This document shows, one piece after another, positions 8,278 through 16,132 of a stretch of DNA of 64,000 nucleotides. This DNA is from Pelotomaculum terephthalicicum JT (GTDB lineage: Bacteria; Bacillota; Desulfotomaculia; Desulfotomaculales; Pelotomaculaceae): assembly GCF_022410535.1 (NCBI RefSeq), contig NZ_JAKNBL010000010.1:1-64000 (forward strand). Reading direction: 5' to 3'. The notes below the pieces were generated by a model that was not told the DNA's origin, did no database searches, and was given only the letters and a program-made list of their open reading frames with translations. The stretch's first letter is position 1. Every line of letters begins with the position of its first letter. Made by a program: the position numbers and the translations under genes.

Positions 8278-8353
8278 TGGAGGCGACACCCGGATTTGAA
8301 CCGGGGAATGGAGGATTTGCAGTCCTCTGCCTTAGCCACTTGGCTATGTCGCC
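8278..8353 (-). tRNA. tRNA-Cys (GCA)
   Basis: Cloverleaf on the minus strand: acceptor GGCGACA pairs with TGTCGCC, anticodon loop contains GCA, T-loop is GTTCAAATC, discriminator T and encoded CCA. Last gene of a four-tRNA operon. Its 3' end is the putative island insertion site. Confidence 0.95.
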
Positions 8354-8361
8354 GCATAAAA

Positions 8362-8436
8362 TGGAGCGGAAGACGAGATTCGAACTCGCGACCCTCGCCT
8401 TGGCAAGGCGATGCTCTACCACTGAGCCACTTCCGC
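8362..8436 (-). tRNA. tRNA-Gly (GCC)
   Basis: Acceptor GCGGAAG/CTTCCGC, anticodon loop TTGCCAA (GCC), T-loop GTTCGAATC, encoded CCA. Eight bases upstream of tRNA-Cys. Confidence 0.95.
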
Positions 8437-8476
8437 ACACTAATTATTATAATCTATGAAAAGCAACTTGTCAATT

Positions 8477-8552
<76 letters not shown>

Positions 8553-8559
8553 GTGATAA

Positions 8560-8636
8560 TGGCGGAGCTGACGAGAGTCGAACTCGCGATCTCCTGCGTG
8601 ACAGGCAGGCATGTTAGGCCACTACACCACAGCTCC
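8560..8636 (-). tRNA. tRNA-Asp (GTC)
   Basis: Acceptor GGAGCTG/CAGCTCC, anticodon loop CTGTCAC (GTC), T-loop GTTCGACTC, discriminator G with encoded CCA. First gene of the tRNA operon. Confidence 0.95.
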
Positions 8637-8683
8637 AATTCCAATTATGATAATTTAGCGAATCCTTATCATTGACATTGTTT

Positions 8684-8712
8684 AGTATAGCGAAATTGTT
8701 GATTGAAGTCAA
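8684..8712 (-). promoter_or_regulatory. Sigma-A promoter of the tRNA operon
   Basis: On the minus strand, -35 TTGACT (8712-8707), a 17-base spacer and -10 TATACT (8689-8684), about 48 bases upstream of tRNA-Asp. Confidence 0.8.
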
Positions 8713-8762
8713 ATATTTTTTTGTTAACACGTAATCAAATATTGAATATTATAACCCCGTTC

Positions 8763-9635
8763 TTAACGATTATAAGGCCGGGCGAACGAAATTATTGCTT
8801 CCCTGACAAGTTTCGCAGCCAGAAGAGCAGTTTGTTCCGCTATATCATAGACCGGACTTACCTCGACTAAATCAAAGCCAACTACATTTAATTCACCCAA
8901 CAGGTGAATTGCCTTCAAGATTTCCCTGGATGTACAGCCGCCTGGTTCGGCAGTCCCGGTACCGGGGGCGTAAGCAGGGTCCACCACGTCGATATCCAGT
9001 GATACATAAACCGGCCTGCCGTTTAATTGCTGAAGAACCTCCTGCAATGGCGGTATGATTTCATTTATATACATATTCGTATTCTCAGAGGCAAAAGCGA
9101 ATTCCTCCCTGATACCGGAGCGAATTCCGAACTGGTAAAGATTTTTACCGCCGATAACTTCTATAATCCGCCTCATTACAGTGGCATGAGAATACTCTTC
9201 ACCGAGATATTCATTTCTCAGATCGGCGTGAGCGTCAAAAACAACCACAGCCACATCAGGGTGTAATTTTACAACTTCCCGCAGCACAGCCAGGGTGATC
9301 AGATGTTCACCGCCGAGCACAAGCGGGAATTTGCCGTCGAATAATATCTTAGATACTACCCTGCCGATTCGGGACAAACCTTCCTGAATGTTGCCATACG
9401 GCAAGGAAACGTCCCCCGCGTCGTAATAACGGTAATCGCCTAAATCTTTGCCCAGATAGATGCTGTACTCTTCCAACCCGTGCGATACCCGGCGAATTTG
9501 CTGCGGGCCAAGGCGAGTACCTGGCCGAAAGCTTACCGTAAGATCCATAGGAGCTCCGATAATTATTAATCCGGAATGTTCGTAGCTGTCCGTACATCCG
9601 ATGAATCCAGTGTATTTTTCAACTAGATCCAGCAA
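8763..9635 (-). CDS. speB: Agmatinase (agmatine ureohydrolase)
   Basis: 290 residues, usual length for the ureohydrolase family. It hydrolyses agmatine to putrescine and urea with a binuclear Mn centre. Metal-binding motifs visible are GGEH (about 107-110), DAHADLR (about 133-139) and SLDIDVVDPAYAPGTGT (about 213-229). Start is TTG with AGGAGGAG upstream. It follows speE by 15 bases and is the last gene of the arginine decarboxylase-speE-speB operon, so the cell probably makes putrescine from arginine through agmatine. A formiminoglutamase or guanidinobutyrase activity is less likely in this context. Confidence 0.92.
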   Translation of the reverse strand: MLDLVEKYTGFIGCTDSYEHSGLIIIGAPMDLTVSFRPGTRLGPQQIRRVSHGLEEYSIYLGKDLGDYRYYDAGDVSLPYGNIQEGLSRIGRVVSKILFDGKFPLVLGGEHLITLAVLREVVKLHPDVAVVVFDAHADLRNEYLGEEYSHATVMRRIIEVIGGKNLYQFGIRSGIREEFAFASENTNMYINEIIPPLQEVLQQLNGRPVYVSLDIDVVDPAYAPGTGTAEPGGCTSREILKAIHLLGELNVVGFDLVEVSPVYDIAEQTALLAAKLVREAIISFARPYNR

Positions 9636-9650
9636 TCTTTCTCCTCCTGA

Positions 9651-10478
9651 CTACTTTAGCAATTTTTTTACAAAAGGAGGTAAAATGAAGCAAGTACGAT
9701 GAATAGCCGGACTGTAAAACTTCGTATCCATATTTTTTATTTTTTTAATATCCACATCAAGCGGATCATATTTCTTGGAGCCCATGGTAAAAGTCCACAA
9801 TCCGCCGGGGTAACTTGGCACATTGGCCAGGAAAAGGCGGGCCAAGGGAAAAATGCCGGAAACATCTTTAAAAATCCTTTGGACCAGACTACCGTTAAAA
9901 AACGGCGATTCAGTTTGAGCGACAAAAATACCGTCTTCATTTAGTGAATTGTAGATGTCACGGTAAAAAGCGGCGCTGAAAAGCCCTTCCGCCGGCCCAA
10001 CGGGATCTGTGGAATCGATAATGATAATATCATAAGTGTTCTTGTTATTCCTGACGTGCTTGATCCCGTCATCGATCACAACTTCTACCTTAGGATTCTC
10101 CAGAGCGCAGCTAATTTCAGGCAGGTATTTTTTTGACGATTCGACCACGGCGCCGTCAATTTCACAGAGGACAACTTTATTTACTGACTGATGTTTGACA
10201 ACTTCTCTTACCGCCCCTCCGTCGCCGCCGCCGATAATAAGCACTTTTACCGGCCTGGCATGTGTCTCCAGAGCCACATGAACAATCATTTCGTGATAGA
10301 CAAATTCGTCTTTTATCGTTGTCTGAATGACATCGTCCAATACGAGCATCCGGCCAAATTCAACTGTATCGAGCACAGCCAATTCCTGAAAAGGTGTTTT
10401 TTCCTGATGAATGGTGCGCAACACCCGGCAGGAAATAACCATATCTTTTGTCTGGTACTCTTCAAACCATAAGTCCAA
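9651..10478 (-). CDS. speE: Spermidine synthase (polyamine aminopropyltransferase)
   Basis: 275 residues, a standard-length SpeE. It transfers the aminopropyl group of decarboxylated SAM to putrescine. Visible motifs: GGGDGG (SAM-binding loop, about 82-88), CEID (about 103-106), DDG (about 137-139) and [13 protein letters not shown] (about 154-166, gatekeeper Asp). Start is TTG with GGAGGTG nine bases upstream. It lies 32 bases after the arginine decarboxylase and 15 before agmatinase. No SAM decarboxylase (speD) is in the window, so the aminopropyl donor must come from a gene elsewhere, or the enzyme may use another donor. Confidence 0.92.
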   Translation of the reverse strand: MDLWFEEYQTKDMVISCRVLRTIHQEKTPFQELAVLDTVEFGRMLVLDDVIQTTIKDEFVYHEMIVHVALETHARPVKVLIIGGGDGGAVREVVKHQSVNKVVLCEIDGAVVESSKKYLPEISCALENPKVEVVIDDGIKHVRNNKNTYDIIIIDSTDPVGPAEGLFSAAFYRDIYNSLNEDGIFVAQTESPFFNGSLVQRIFKDVSGIFPLARLFLANVPSYPGGLWTFTMGSKKYDPLDVDIKKIKNMDTKFYSPAIHRTCFILPPFVKKLLK

Positions 10479-10510
10479 AGTGACGGCACCTCCACATACA
10501 TTAATAAAAT

Positions 10511-10969
10511 TTAATACCAGAGCGGAACAGCAGCCAGGGCGCAGCCAATCTCTTCCACACGGTGTTCCGTGGCTGCTACTTTGGTGCCGACCAATTCCAT
10601 TCCTCTGGTTTCAAACGCTTCTTTCAACATGTTTTCAATTTTCATTTCCGCGTCAGCCTTGCTGCACTTGCCGGAAAATTCCATTATAACTCCGAAAGTA
10701 TCTTTTGAAAAGCCCACGCCAACCGCCGCTGCAATCAATTCACCAGGGACATCGCTGATAATGAATCCGTAAGCCGTGGGAACAAGCGAGCCTGGGGGTA
10801 TTTCCATATCCGGGCAATACTGTACTCCAGGAGGTAAGATGCTGGATACCCGCATTAAATTTAGGTTGCCAATTCTACCTTTTAACAATGCATTATCAAA
10901 TGCAGTCAAATTACTTTTCCCTTCCGCACTGCCAGCAGTCACAAAAAATTTCTTAGGGGTTGGCAGCAT
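10511..10969 (-). CDS. pdaD: Pyruvoyl-dependent arginine decarboxylase
   Basis: 152 residues, the length of PvlArgDC proenzymes. It decarboxylates arginine to agmatine using a pyruvoyl group created by self-cleavage at Ser-Ser. The cleavage site is visible as VSSILPPG (S42/S43), and the family's GLVPTAYG-like segment ([10 protein letters not shown], about 61-70) and the conserved EFSG (about 97-100) are present. Start ATG has GGAGG upstream. First gene of the polyamine operon, so it supplies agmatine for the agmatinase two genes downstream. Confidence 0.92.
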   Translation of the reverse strand: MLPTPKKFFVTAGSAEGKSNLTAFDNALLKGRIGNLNLMRVSSILPPGVQYCPDMEIPPGSLVPTAYGFIISDVPGELIAAAVGVGFSKDTFGVIMEFSGKCSKADAEMKIENMLKEAFETRGMELVGTKVAATEHRVEEIGCALAAVPLWY

Positions 10970-11193
10970 TTCTCAAACCTCCGTAAATTAATTATTTAGC
11001 TATACAACATTTTCCTTGTTTTATTAAGTCATAGTCTGCAAACATACAATATTATATCAAAACTGAAAAAAAAATGAACCGGTTATTTCGTTATCTCCTT
11101 AAAAAATTATTGTTTACTACAAACTATAGTATAATATTGTTTTAATGTGGCAGGATAAGGATGTTGGAACAATATTTGCAGGAGGGATCTAAT

Positions 11194-11670
11194 TTGCTGA
11201 AAACTGTTGTCGGATTATTTGACTCTAGGGACCAGGCGGAAAAAGCAGTCTCCGCGCTTCGTGGACGTGGTTTTTACGAAGAAATATCGGTGCTGGCCGC
11301 TGATAAAAGTAAAACTGGCGACACCGGAGAAAACAAAGGAACTGGCGGTAGCATTGCTTCAGGAGTAAGCACGGGCGGCGTGCTGGGGGGCTTGGCCGGC
11401 TTGGCTATGGGCGCGGGCGCCCTGGTTATTCCAGGGATCGGGCCGATTCTTGCAGCCGGTCCTATTGCCGGCCTGCTGTCGGGCGCAGCCACAGGAGGCA
11501 TAGCAGGCGGTCTGATTGACTGGGGTGTTCCGTCTGAACGCGGCAGATATTATGAAGGCAAAGTGAAGGAAGGTAAAATCCTGGCTTCCGTCCGCACAGA
11601 TGAAAAGAAAATTGAAGACGCTGCCGGAATCATGCGTAAAAACGGAGCAAAGGATGTAGAAACTCACTAA
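11194..11670 (+). CDS. YflT-like general stress protein with glycine-rich hydrophobic core
   Basis: 158 residues from TTG 11194, chosen because GGAGGG lies seven bases upstream; an ATG at 11161 with weaker spacing would add 11 residues. Residues about 1-40 (TVVGLFDSRDQAEKAVSALR...EEISVLA) match the N-terminal domain of general stress proteins such as YflT. The middle (about 55-115) is a Gly/Ala-rich hydrophobic stretch like those of membrane-associating stress proteins. The C-terminal part (YYEGKVKEGKILASVRT...AGIMRKNGAKDVE) repeats the ferredoxin-like pattern. A TATAAT box at 11130-11135 is a likely -10. Role inferred: stress response, biochemical function unknown. Confidence 0.7.
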   Translation: MLKTVVGLFDSRDQAEKAVSALRGRGFYEEISVLAADKSKTGDTGENKGTGGSIASGVSTGGVLGGLAGLAMGAGALVIPGIGPILAAGPIAGLLSGAATGGIAGGLIDWGVPSERGRYYEGKVKEGKILASVRTDEKKIEDAAGIMRKNGAKDVETH

Positions 11671-11690
11671 ACTAACCGGAATAACTTTCG

Positions 11691-11757
11691 TGGGACGTGA
11701 AACTAAGGCGCTAACAGCTTAAATGTATCCTGCCTGACACGTCCCATTTCATTTTTT
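11691..11757 (+). terminator. Terminator-like hairpin between convergent genes
   Basis: TGGGACGTG (11691-11699) pairs with CACGTCCCA (11738-11746) over a 38-base loop and is followed by TTTCATTTTTT. The long loop makes it unusual; the T tail overlaps the stop of the convergent minus-strand gene. Confidence 0.45.
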
Positions 11758-12618
11758 ATAACTCGCATTTAAAAACTTATAATAGATATCCCGGTAAATT
11801 ATTGCGTCTTCCGCCTGCCGTTCATCTGATTCACAAATTATTGTAGGCGATAAATTTCTCTCTACCAATAACTCGGCAAGCGGTGTAAAATCCGGCCCGC
11901 AGTTATTGTCCATGGTGGTGAGATGCCTCTTTTCACCACCAGCGGTAAATTCAACCGGGCTGAAATGAATATGAAGATTTTGCAGATAAAAGAGTCCAAG
12001 TCTTTTCTCTATAGTATCCAGCAACTCGGCAAAAGAAGCTTTATCTGTTAATCCACCGCCGGTTACCGCGTGAATATGCCCGAAGTCAACGGCGGGCCTA
12101 AGCTGTTCACCTAACTCACACAACTCCAAAACCTCGTCCAGCGAACCAAGCTGGTTTTTTTTACCCATTGTCTCCGGAGCAAGAATAATACCGGAAAGCC
12201 CCTCTTTTTTCACCTCCGCCAAAATCTCTTTTAGGAACTTCTTTGCCCTGGCCAGTATTTCTTTACGGTTACCACCACTCGCCGCTCCAGGGTGAAATAC
12301 AACCGTTTTAGCGCTCATCGCCCGCGCGACTTTCAATGTTTTTAAGAGGTGATTCTTTGTTTTAACCTGCATTTCGGGGTCTATTGCGCTTAAATTAATG
12401 TAATAAGGAGCGTGAATACTTAATTGTATTCCATGCTCCGCAGCCAGTTTCCCCAGGTGGGCTGCCATTTCTTCCCCAATATGCACCCCCCTGCCGCACT
12501 GGTATTCAAAAGCGTTTAAACCACGTTTATCCAGCCATTCCGGCATTTCGAGGGAAGATTTATGCTTCTCGGCATAAAAAGAAGCAGAAGCCCCCGCCGG
12601 TCCAAAGCGAACGTTCAT
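11749..12618 (-). CDS. nfo: Endonuclease IV-like AP endonuclease / TIM-barrel protein
   Basis: 289 residues, close to the length of Nfo (deoxyribonuclease IV), which cuts DNA at abasic sites using three Zn ions. Metal-binding residues of the AP endonuclease 2 fold are visible: SIHAPYYINL (about 67-76), VFHPG (about 106-110), ETMG (about 149-152), VDFGHIHA (about 177-184), HIHFS (about 217-221) and the late CESDERQ (about 266-272). The start ATG overlaps the TGA of a 43-codon upstream ORF, so translation may be coupled. A xylose-isomerase-like sugar enzyme of the same fold is an alternative. Confidence 0.8.
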   Translation of the reverse strand: MNVRFGPAGASASFYAEKHKSSLEMPEWLDKRGLNAFEYQCGRGVHIGEEMAAHLGKLAAEHGIQLSIHAPYYINLSAIDPEMQVKTKNHLLKTLKVARAMSAKTVVFHPGAASGGNRKEILARAKKFLKEILAEVKKEGLSGIILAPETMGKKNQLGSLDEVLELCELGEQLRPAVDFGHIHAVTGGGLTDKASFAELLDTIEKRLGLFYLQNLHIHFSPVEFTAGGEKRHLTTMDNNCGPDFTPLAELLVERNLSPTIICESDERQAEDAIIYRDIYYKFLNASYKK

Positions 12619-12746
12619 TTTACCAACTCCTTGTATGATATGGCCAACGGTATAATTTCCAGTTGGTCATATTTATTTTTCAGGTAATTGGCCTTTGGGA
12701 TATACCCTGGGACAATCACGGTAGAACCGATGGCGGGGCAGTTCAT
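12615..12746 (-). CDS. Small 43-aa ORF translationally coupled to the nfo-like gene
   Basis: Encodes 43 residues beginning MNCPAIGSTVIVPGYIP and ending ISYKELVK. AGGAG lies four bases before the ATG, and its TGA overlaps the ATG of the next gene (ATGA arrangement), which favours real translation. No family is certain. The pattern V-I-V-P-G...L...Y..LEIIPL..S recalls the C-terminal part of amidinotransferase/dimethylargininase-type penteins, so it may be a remnant of such a gene; that resemblance is weak. Confidence 0.4.
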   Translation of the reverse strand: MNCPAIGSTVIVPGYIPKANYLKNKYDQLEIIPLAISYKELVK

Positions 12747-12920
12747 CAACTCCTGCTATTTTAAGTGCTTGTTAAGACTGCTCCCCCAAGCCTTTACTTA
12801 ATAATAGTTTAATTATACCTCTATTGGTTAGAAAAATATTATAATTTTCATAATCTATAATGGAGGTTTTTTACATATTATACAGAATTTATTATTCAAT
12901 AAAATTATCGAGGTGGTATT

Positions 12921-14510
12921 TTGCTGAAACATAGTTCGCGCAAACTGGTATTAATACCAATATTCCTTATTATTATAATTACAGCTTTGCATTTGTGCCT
13001 TACTGACAATATGCTGTTTTACGGATTATTTTTTAAAAAAACAGGCACCCTTTTATACGCCAGAGGCGGGGACTCTGTTACACTTGATCCGGCCGTCTCC
13101 CAAGACGAGGAGTCCAATAAAGTGATTTCCAATATTTTTGAGGGCCTTGTCCGTTTCAAACCTGGCACAACCGAAATAGAACCCTGCCTGGCTGAAACCT
13201 GGCAAGTATCCGCGGACGGACGGGAATGGTTTTTTTACCTGAGAAAAAACGTTAAGTTTCACGATGGAACACCTTTCAATGCTGAGGCTGTGCAATTCAG
13301 CGTGGAAAGACAGATGTTACCCAACCGCACAGAGGACATGGCTTACGCCCCCTTCGTCTTCGGTATGGTTGAGAGTGTAAAAGCCATTAATTCTTATACG
13401 GTTAAGTTTTCTCTCAAGTATCCTTACGCGCCTTTTTTAAACAATCTGGCCATGCCGGCGGCGGCGCCTATAGTAAGCCCCGCCGCCGTTTCAGCTTTAG
13501 GAGATAATTTTAGCGCCAACCCCGTTGGCACGGGACCGTTCAAATTCGGAAGCTGGGAAAAAGGAGAAAAACTAATTTTAAACGCAAACCTTGAATACTG
13601 GGGGAAGCAGCCTCAATACGACCGATTGGTATTTACGGTCGTCAAAAACAGCAGGTTAAGGTCACTGTCATTAAAAATGCGCATGGCTGATATAATTGAT
13701 GGAATCACTCCTTCAGATGCCCGGCTTTTAGAGCAAAGCGGCTATTCAATAATTAAAAAAACAGGTCTGGATCTAAGCTACCTCGGATTTTTCACTGATA
13801 AGAAACCTTTTGACAACCCTGAAATCAGGCGGGCGATAAGTATGTCCATCGACAGGGAACAAATAATAACAAGATTATTCCATTCGGGTGCACACGTGGC
13901 AAACGGTCCGTTGCCTCCCGGTGTCCTGGGTTACGACCCGGGTACCCGTCCCCCCCCGTACGACCCTGACGGCGCCAGGGAATTGCTCACCCGCAACGGA
14001 TTGGCGGAAGGTACTAAAATAACAATTATTACTTACACAAACACCAGAGTATATAATCCCGCCGGGGGGGAAAAACTGGCCGCGGCTATCCGGTCGGACT
14101 TAGCGCTGGCAGGCATTGACGTGGAAATAAAAGCCTATCCCTGGCAGCAGTATAAAGAGGCATTATTCAATGCAGAAGGCGATGCTTTTCTTTATGGCTG
14201 GATCAGTGATAATGGAGACCCAGATAACTTCCTATACACTTTATTATCATCATCGCAGATTGAAAGTGGTCTGAATATCTCTCATTACCGCAACAATGAC
14301 GTTGACCAGCTATTAATAAAAGCCCAGCAAGATAATGATCGCCTGTCACGGGAGGAACTATACCGCAAAGCTGTGAAAACTATTGTTCAAGACGCGCCAT
14401 GGGTCTTTCTTAACAACAGCGTCAGCCTGGCGGCAACATCACCAAGTATAGAAGGGTTTTTCCTGTCCACCGAAAACAATTCATTAGCCACTGTAACAAA
14501 GAGAAAGTAA
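12921..14510 (+). CDS. ABC transporter substrate-binding protein, peptide type (SBP family 5)
   Basis: 529 residues. Start TTG with GAGGTGG upstream. The N-terminus has a long hydrophobic segment (residues about 8-30) acting as a signal/anchor; no lipobox Cys is evident, so it may be membrane-anchored. The mature part follows the DppA/OppA plan: TLDPAVSQDEESNKVISNIFEGLVR, then FHDGTPFNAEAVQFS, then FTDKKPFDNPEIRRAISMSIDRE (about 290-312). It should bind peptides or similar ligands outside the membrane. No permease or ATPase genes adjoin it, so it is an orphan binding protein or serves a transporter encoded elsewhere. Confidence 0.88.
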   Translation: MLKHSSRKLVLIPIFLIIIITALHLCLTDNMLFYGLFFKKTGTLLYARGGDSVTLDPAVSQDEESNKVISNIFEGLVRFKPGTTEIEPCLAETWQVSADGREWFFYLRKNVKFHDGTPFNAEAVQFSVERQMLPNRTEDMAYAPFVFGMVESVKAINSYTVKFSLKYPYAPFLNNLAMPAAAPIVSPAAVSALGDNFSANPVGTGPFKFGSWEKGEKLILNANLEYWGKQPQYDRLVFTVVKNSRLRSLSLKMRMADIIDGITPSDARLLEQSGYSIIKKTGLDLSYLGFFTDKKPFDNPEIRRAISMSIDREQIITRLFHSGAHVANGPLPPGVLGYDPGTRPPPYDPDGARELLTRNGLAEGTKITIITYTNTRVYNPAGGEKLAAAIRSDLALAGIDVEIKAYPWQQYKEALFNAEGDAFLYGWISDNGDPDNFLYTLLSSSQIESGLNISHYRNNDVDQLLIKAQQDNDRLSREELYRKAVKTIVQDAPWVFLNNSVSLAATSPSIEGFFLSTENNSLATVTKRK

Positions 14511-14657
14511 ATAGACTATAAGTTTACTCGGGTTGGAGCAGCGCAGCCATTAGGGCGATTTTGTCAGACCATTATCTTCCAGTAATAACCTGCTGCATAA
14601 AGTAGAATAATATTACAAAAGGCACATTAAGCCTAAATCTAGCAAGGGGGAAAAACA

Positions 14658-15485
14658 ATGGATCAAATTTATCAGCTTCACAAACAGATTCAAGATTTGC
14701 GGCAGGAAGTCAACAGCATCAGTCAAGTCGCAGGGCAGCTACAGCGCTCGGAAGCCAACCACGCGGCGCAGCTTCAGCAAATGAGTCAAAGTGAAAACGC
14801 CGCGACACAACAGCTGCAGGCTATTCAGCAACTCTGCAGCCGTTTAAGCCAGGACGTTAATGTAATCAGCAGTATAGCTCAGCAAATCCCGCAAATGGCC
14901 GGCATGCAAACCGGCCAGTTCAGCGCCGGTATTTACCCGGGCCAAATTAGCACAGGGCAGTTCGGCAGCTATAACCCCTCTATCAGCACCAGTCAATACG
15001 GCCAGCCTGCTTTTGGAACTTTCGGCTCCCAGTTCGGCGGTAACAAATCAGATGAATACGCGCGCAATCAACAAATCAGCCCAATGGCGGCTAACCGTTA
15101 CGGACTAGGATTCAGCAGCAACGATTTCGCCACCAACCAGCAAATCAGCAACATGGCGAATCAGGGAATGCTGGGTTCGCAAGGGAACTTGGGAATGAGC
15201 GCATCCGGCACCAACACATACAGCGGCACTACCTTGGGTACTGGATTATCACAAGGCGGCTTCTCCGGCACCAGCGCGGGCAACTACGTCTTTGCACCCG
15301 CACATCCCGTTTCTTATCAAAACACACCAAGCCAGTATGGAGTAAGCGGATTTGCCGGAAGCCAGTATATACCCACCTCCGGTTCAAGTCAACTCAGCAC
15401 TTCCGGGCAGATGGGCACCGGCCTCGCGAATCAATCCTTAATGGGAATGAGCAGCCAAAACATCGGCCAGTTCAGCAATTTCTAA
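14658..15485 (+). CDS. Gln/Ser/Gly-rich low-complexity protein with N-terminal coiled coil
   Basis: 275 residues. ATG with AAGGGGG upstream. Residues 1-80 are a Gln-rich predicted coiled coil (YQLHKQIQDLRQEVNSISQV...). Residues about 85-275 are low complexity, rich in Gly, Ser, Gln, Tyr, Phe and Met, with loose repeats of the type S-x-Y-G/S-Q-F-G and (A/T)NQQIS (132-, 156-). There is no signal peptide and no Cys. Similar compositions occur in spore-coat or other structural self-assembling proteins; I recognise no family. A G6/C6 terminator follows, so it is monocistronic. Confidence 0.75.
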   Translation: MDQIYQLHKQIQDLRQEVNSISQVAGQLQRSEANHAAQLQQMSQSENAATQQLQAIQQLCSRLSQDVNVISSIAQQIPQMAGMQTGQFSAGIYPGQISTGQFGSYNPSISTSQYGQPAFGTFGSQFGGNKSDEYARNQQISPMAANRYGLGFSSNDFATNQQISNMANQGMLGSQGNLGMSASGTNTYSGTTLGTGLSQGGFSGTSAGNYVFAPAHPVSYQNTPSQYGVSGFAGSQYIPTSGSSQLSTSGQMGTGLANQSLMGMSSQNIGQFSNF

Positions 15486-15507
15486 TAAAAATACTATTAA
15501 GGCAAAC

Positions 15508-15533
15508 GGGGGGACATCCCCCCTTATTTTTTT
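15508..15533 (+). terminator. Rho-independent terminator
   Basis: GGGGGG, loop ACAT, CCCCCC, then TTATTTTTTT; 22 bases after the stop of the Q/S/G-rich gene. Confidence 0.9.
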
Positions 15534-15628
15534 GGAAACAGCACGAAAAGACAAATTACACCCTTAACACTAATTACCAATTAAGTTATAATTACCTAAA
15601 CAAATGCTGATAACAAGGGGGAGTCGGC

Positions 15629-15871
15629 TTGGCAAAAGTATTAAGGGAAGGTGCCTCATACAGCCAACGCGATATAGTAGAATTGCTGGGAGAATTTTCA
15701 GCATTTAAAGACAGGGTGGAAAAGAGATTTAAAGAACTGTCCCACGAGCTTGAAGGCAAAGCCAACGAACATGATCTTTGGGTCAGCCTTTACCTCATCT
15801 CCACAGACTACGCTGAAGAGATCGCCGGGAGAAAGCATAAGCAGCAAGAGGCAGTCCAAAAGATTTCGTAG
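15629..15871 (+). CDS. Hypothetical 80-aa charged helical protein
   Basis: Start TTG with AAGGGGGAG nine bases upstream. The protein is predicted helical and strongly charged (LLGEFSAFKDRVEKRFKELS, then HELEGKANEHD) with a short hydrophobic middle (WVSLYLISTDYAEEIAG). No signal peptide, no family recognised. It has its own terminator (15878-15900), so it is a single-gene unit. Confidence 0.65.
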   Translation: MAKVLREGASYSQRDIVELLGEFSAFKDRVEKRFKELSHELEGKANEHDLWVSLYLISTDYAEEIAGRKHKQQEAVQKIS

Positions 15872-15877
15872 TCATGA

Positions 15878-15910
15878 GCCCCGCGTTAAATCCGCGGGGC
15901 AAATATTTTA
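15878..15910 (+). terminator. Hairpin terminator
   Basis: GCCCCGCG (15878-15885) pairs with CGCGGGGC (15893-15900), followed by AAATATTTTA; seven bases after the preceding stop. Confidence 0.65.
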
Positions 15911-15935
15911 CCGTCCCCGGAATAAAGCAGCCGGG

Positions 15936-16118
15936 CTAGGAAGGATCAACCTCACCCGGATCTGTTTGAGGTATTATCGTCAGCAATAATTGCAGAATTC
16001 GGAGAAGTTCTCTTTGCTGATCCGCGGGTAAAAGGTCCACCTGTTTTAATATTGCCTCTAGCTGCTTGTTCATCGGCGTCTCTTTGCTGTAAAAATACCA
16101 TAAGGGCAAACCACACAT
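15936..16118 (-). CDS. Hypothetical 60-aa protein downstream of the DUF815 ATPase gene
   Basis: Start ATG 16118 is preceded by AAGGAGG at nine bases, so the full 60 residues are likely made. The body (MNKQLEAILKQVDLLPADQQRE, then LLRILQLLLTI) is an amphipathic helix pair resembling the 'LP..q.eLl..l..ll' pattern seen in small antitoxin-like or regulatory proteins. It starts 14 bases after the ATPase stop and is probably cotranscribed with it. Function unknown. Confidence 0.6.
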   Translation of the reverse strand: MCGLPLWYFYSKETPMNKQLEAILKQVDLLPADQQRELLRILQLLLTIIPQTDPGEVDPS

Positions 16119-16132
16119 TTTATTAAGCCTCC

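Larger units (their letters stand above)
2751..8278. mobile_element. Putative genomic island integrated at tRNA-Cys
   Basis: The segment is bounded by the 20-bp tRNA-Cys direct repeats. It carries one intact gene, the hydrogenase fusion (3024-6473), and about 1.8 kb of decayed DNA with IS21 istA/istB fragments and a large palindrome. No integrase is recognisable, so if this is an island the recombination module has been lost. Boundaries follow from the repeat; the mobile origin is inference. Confidence 0.55.
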
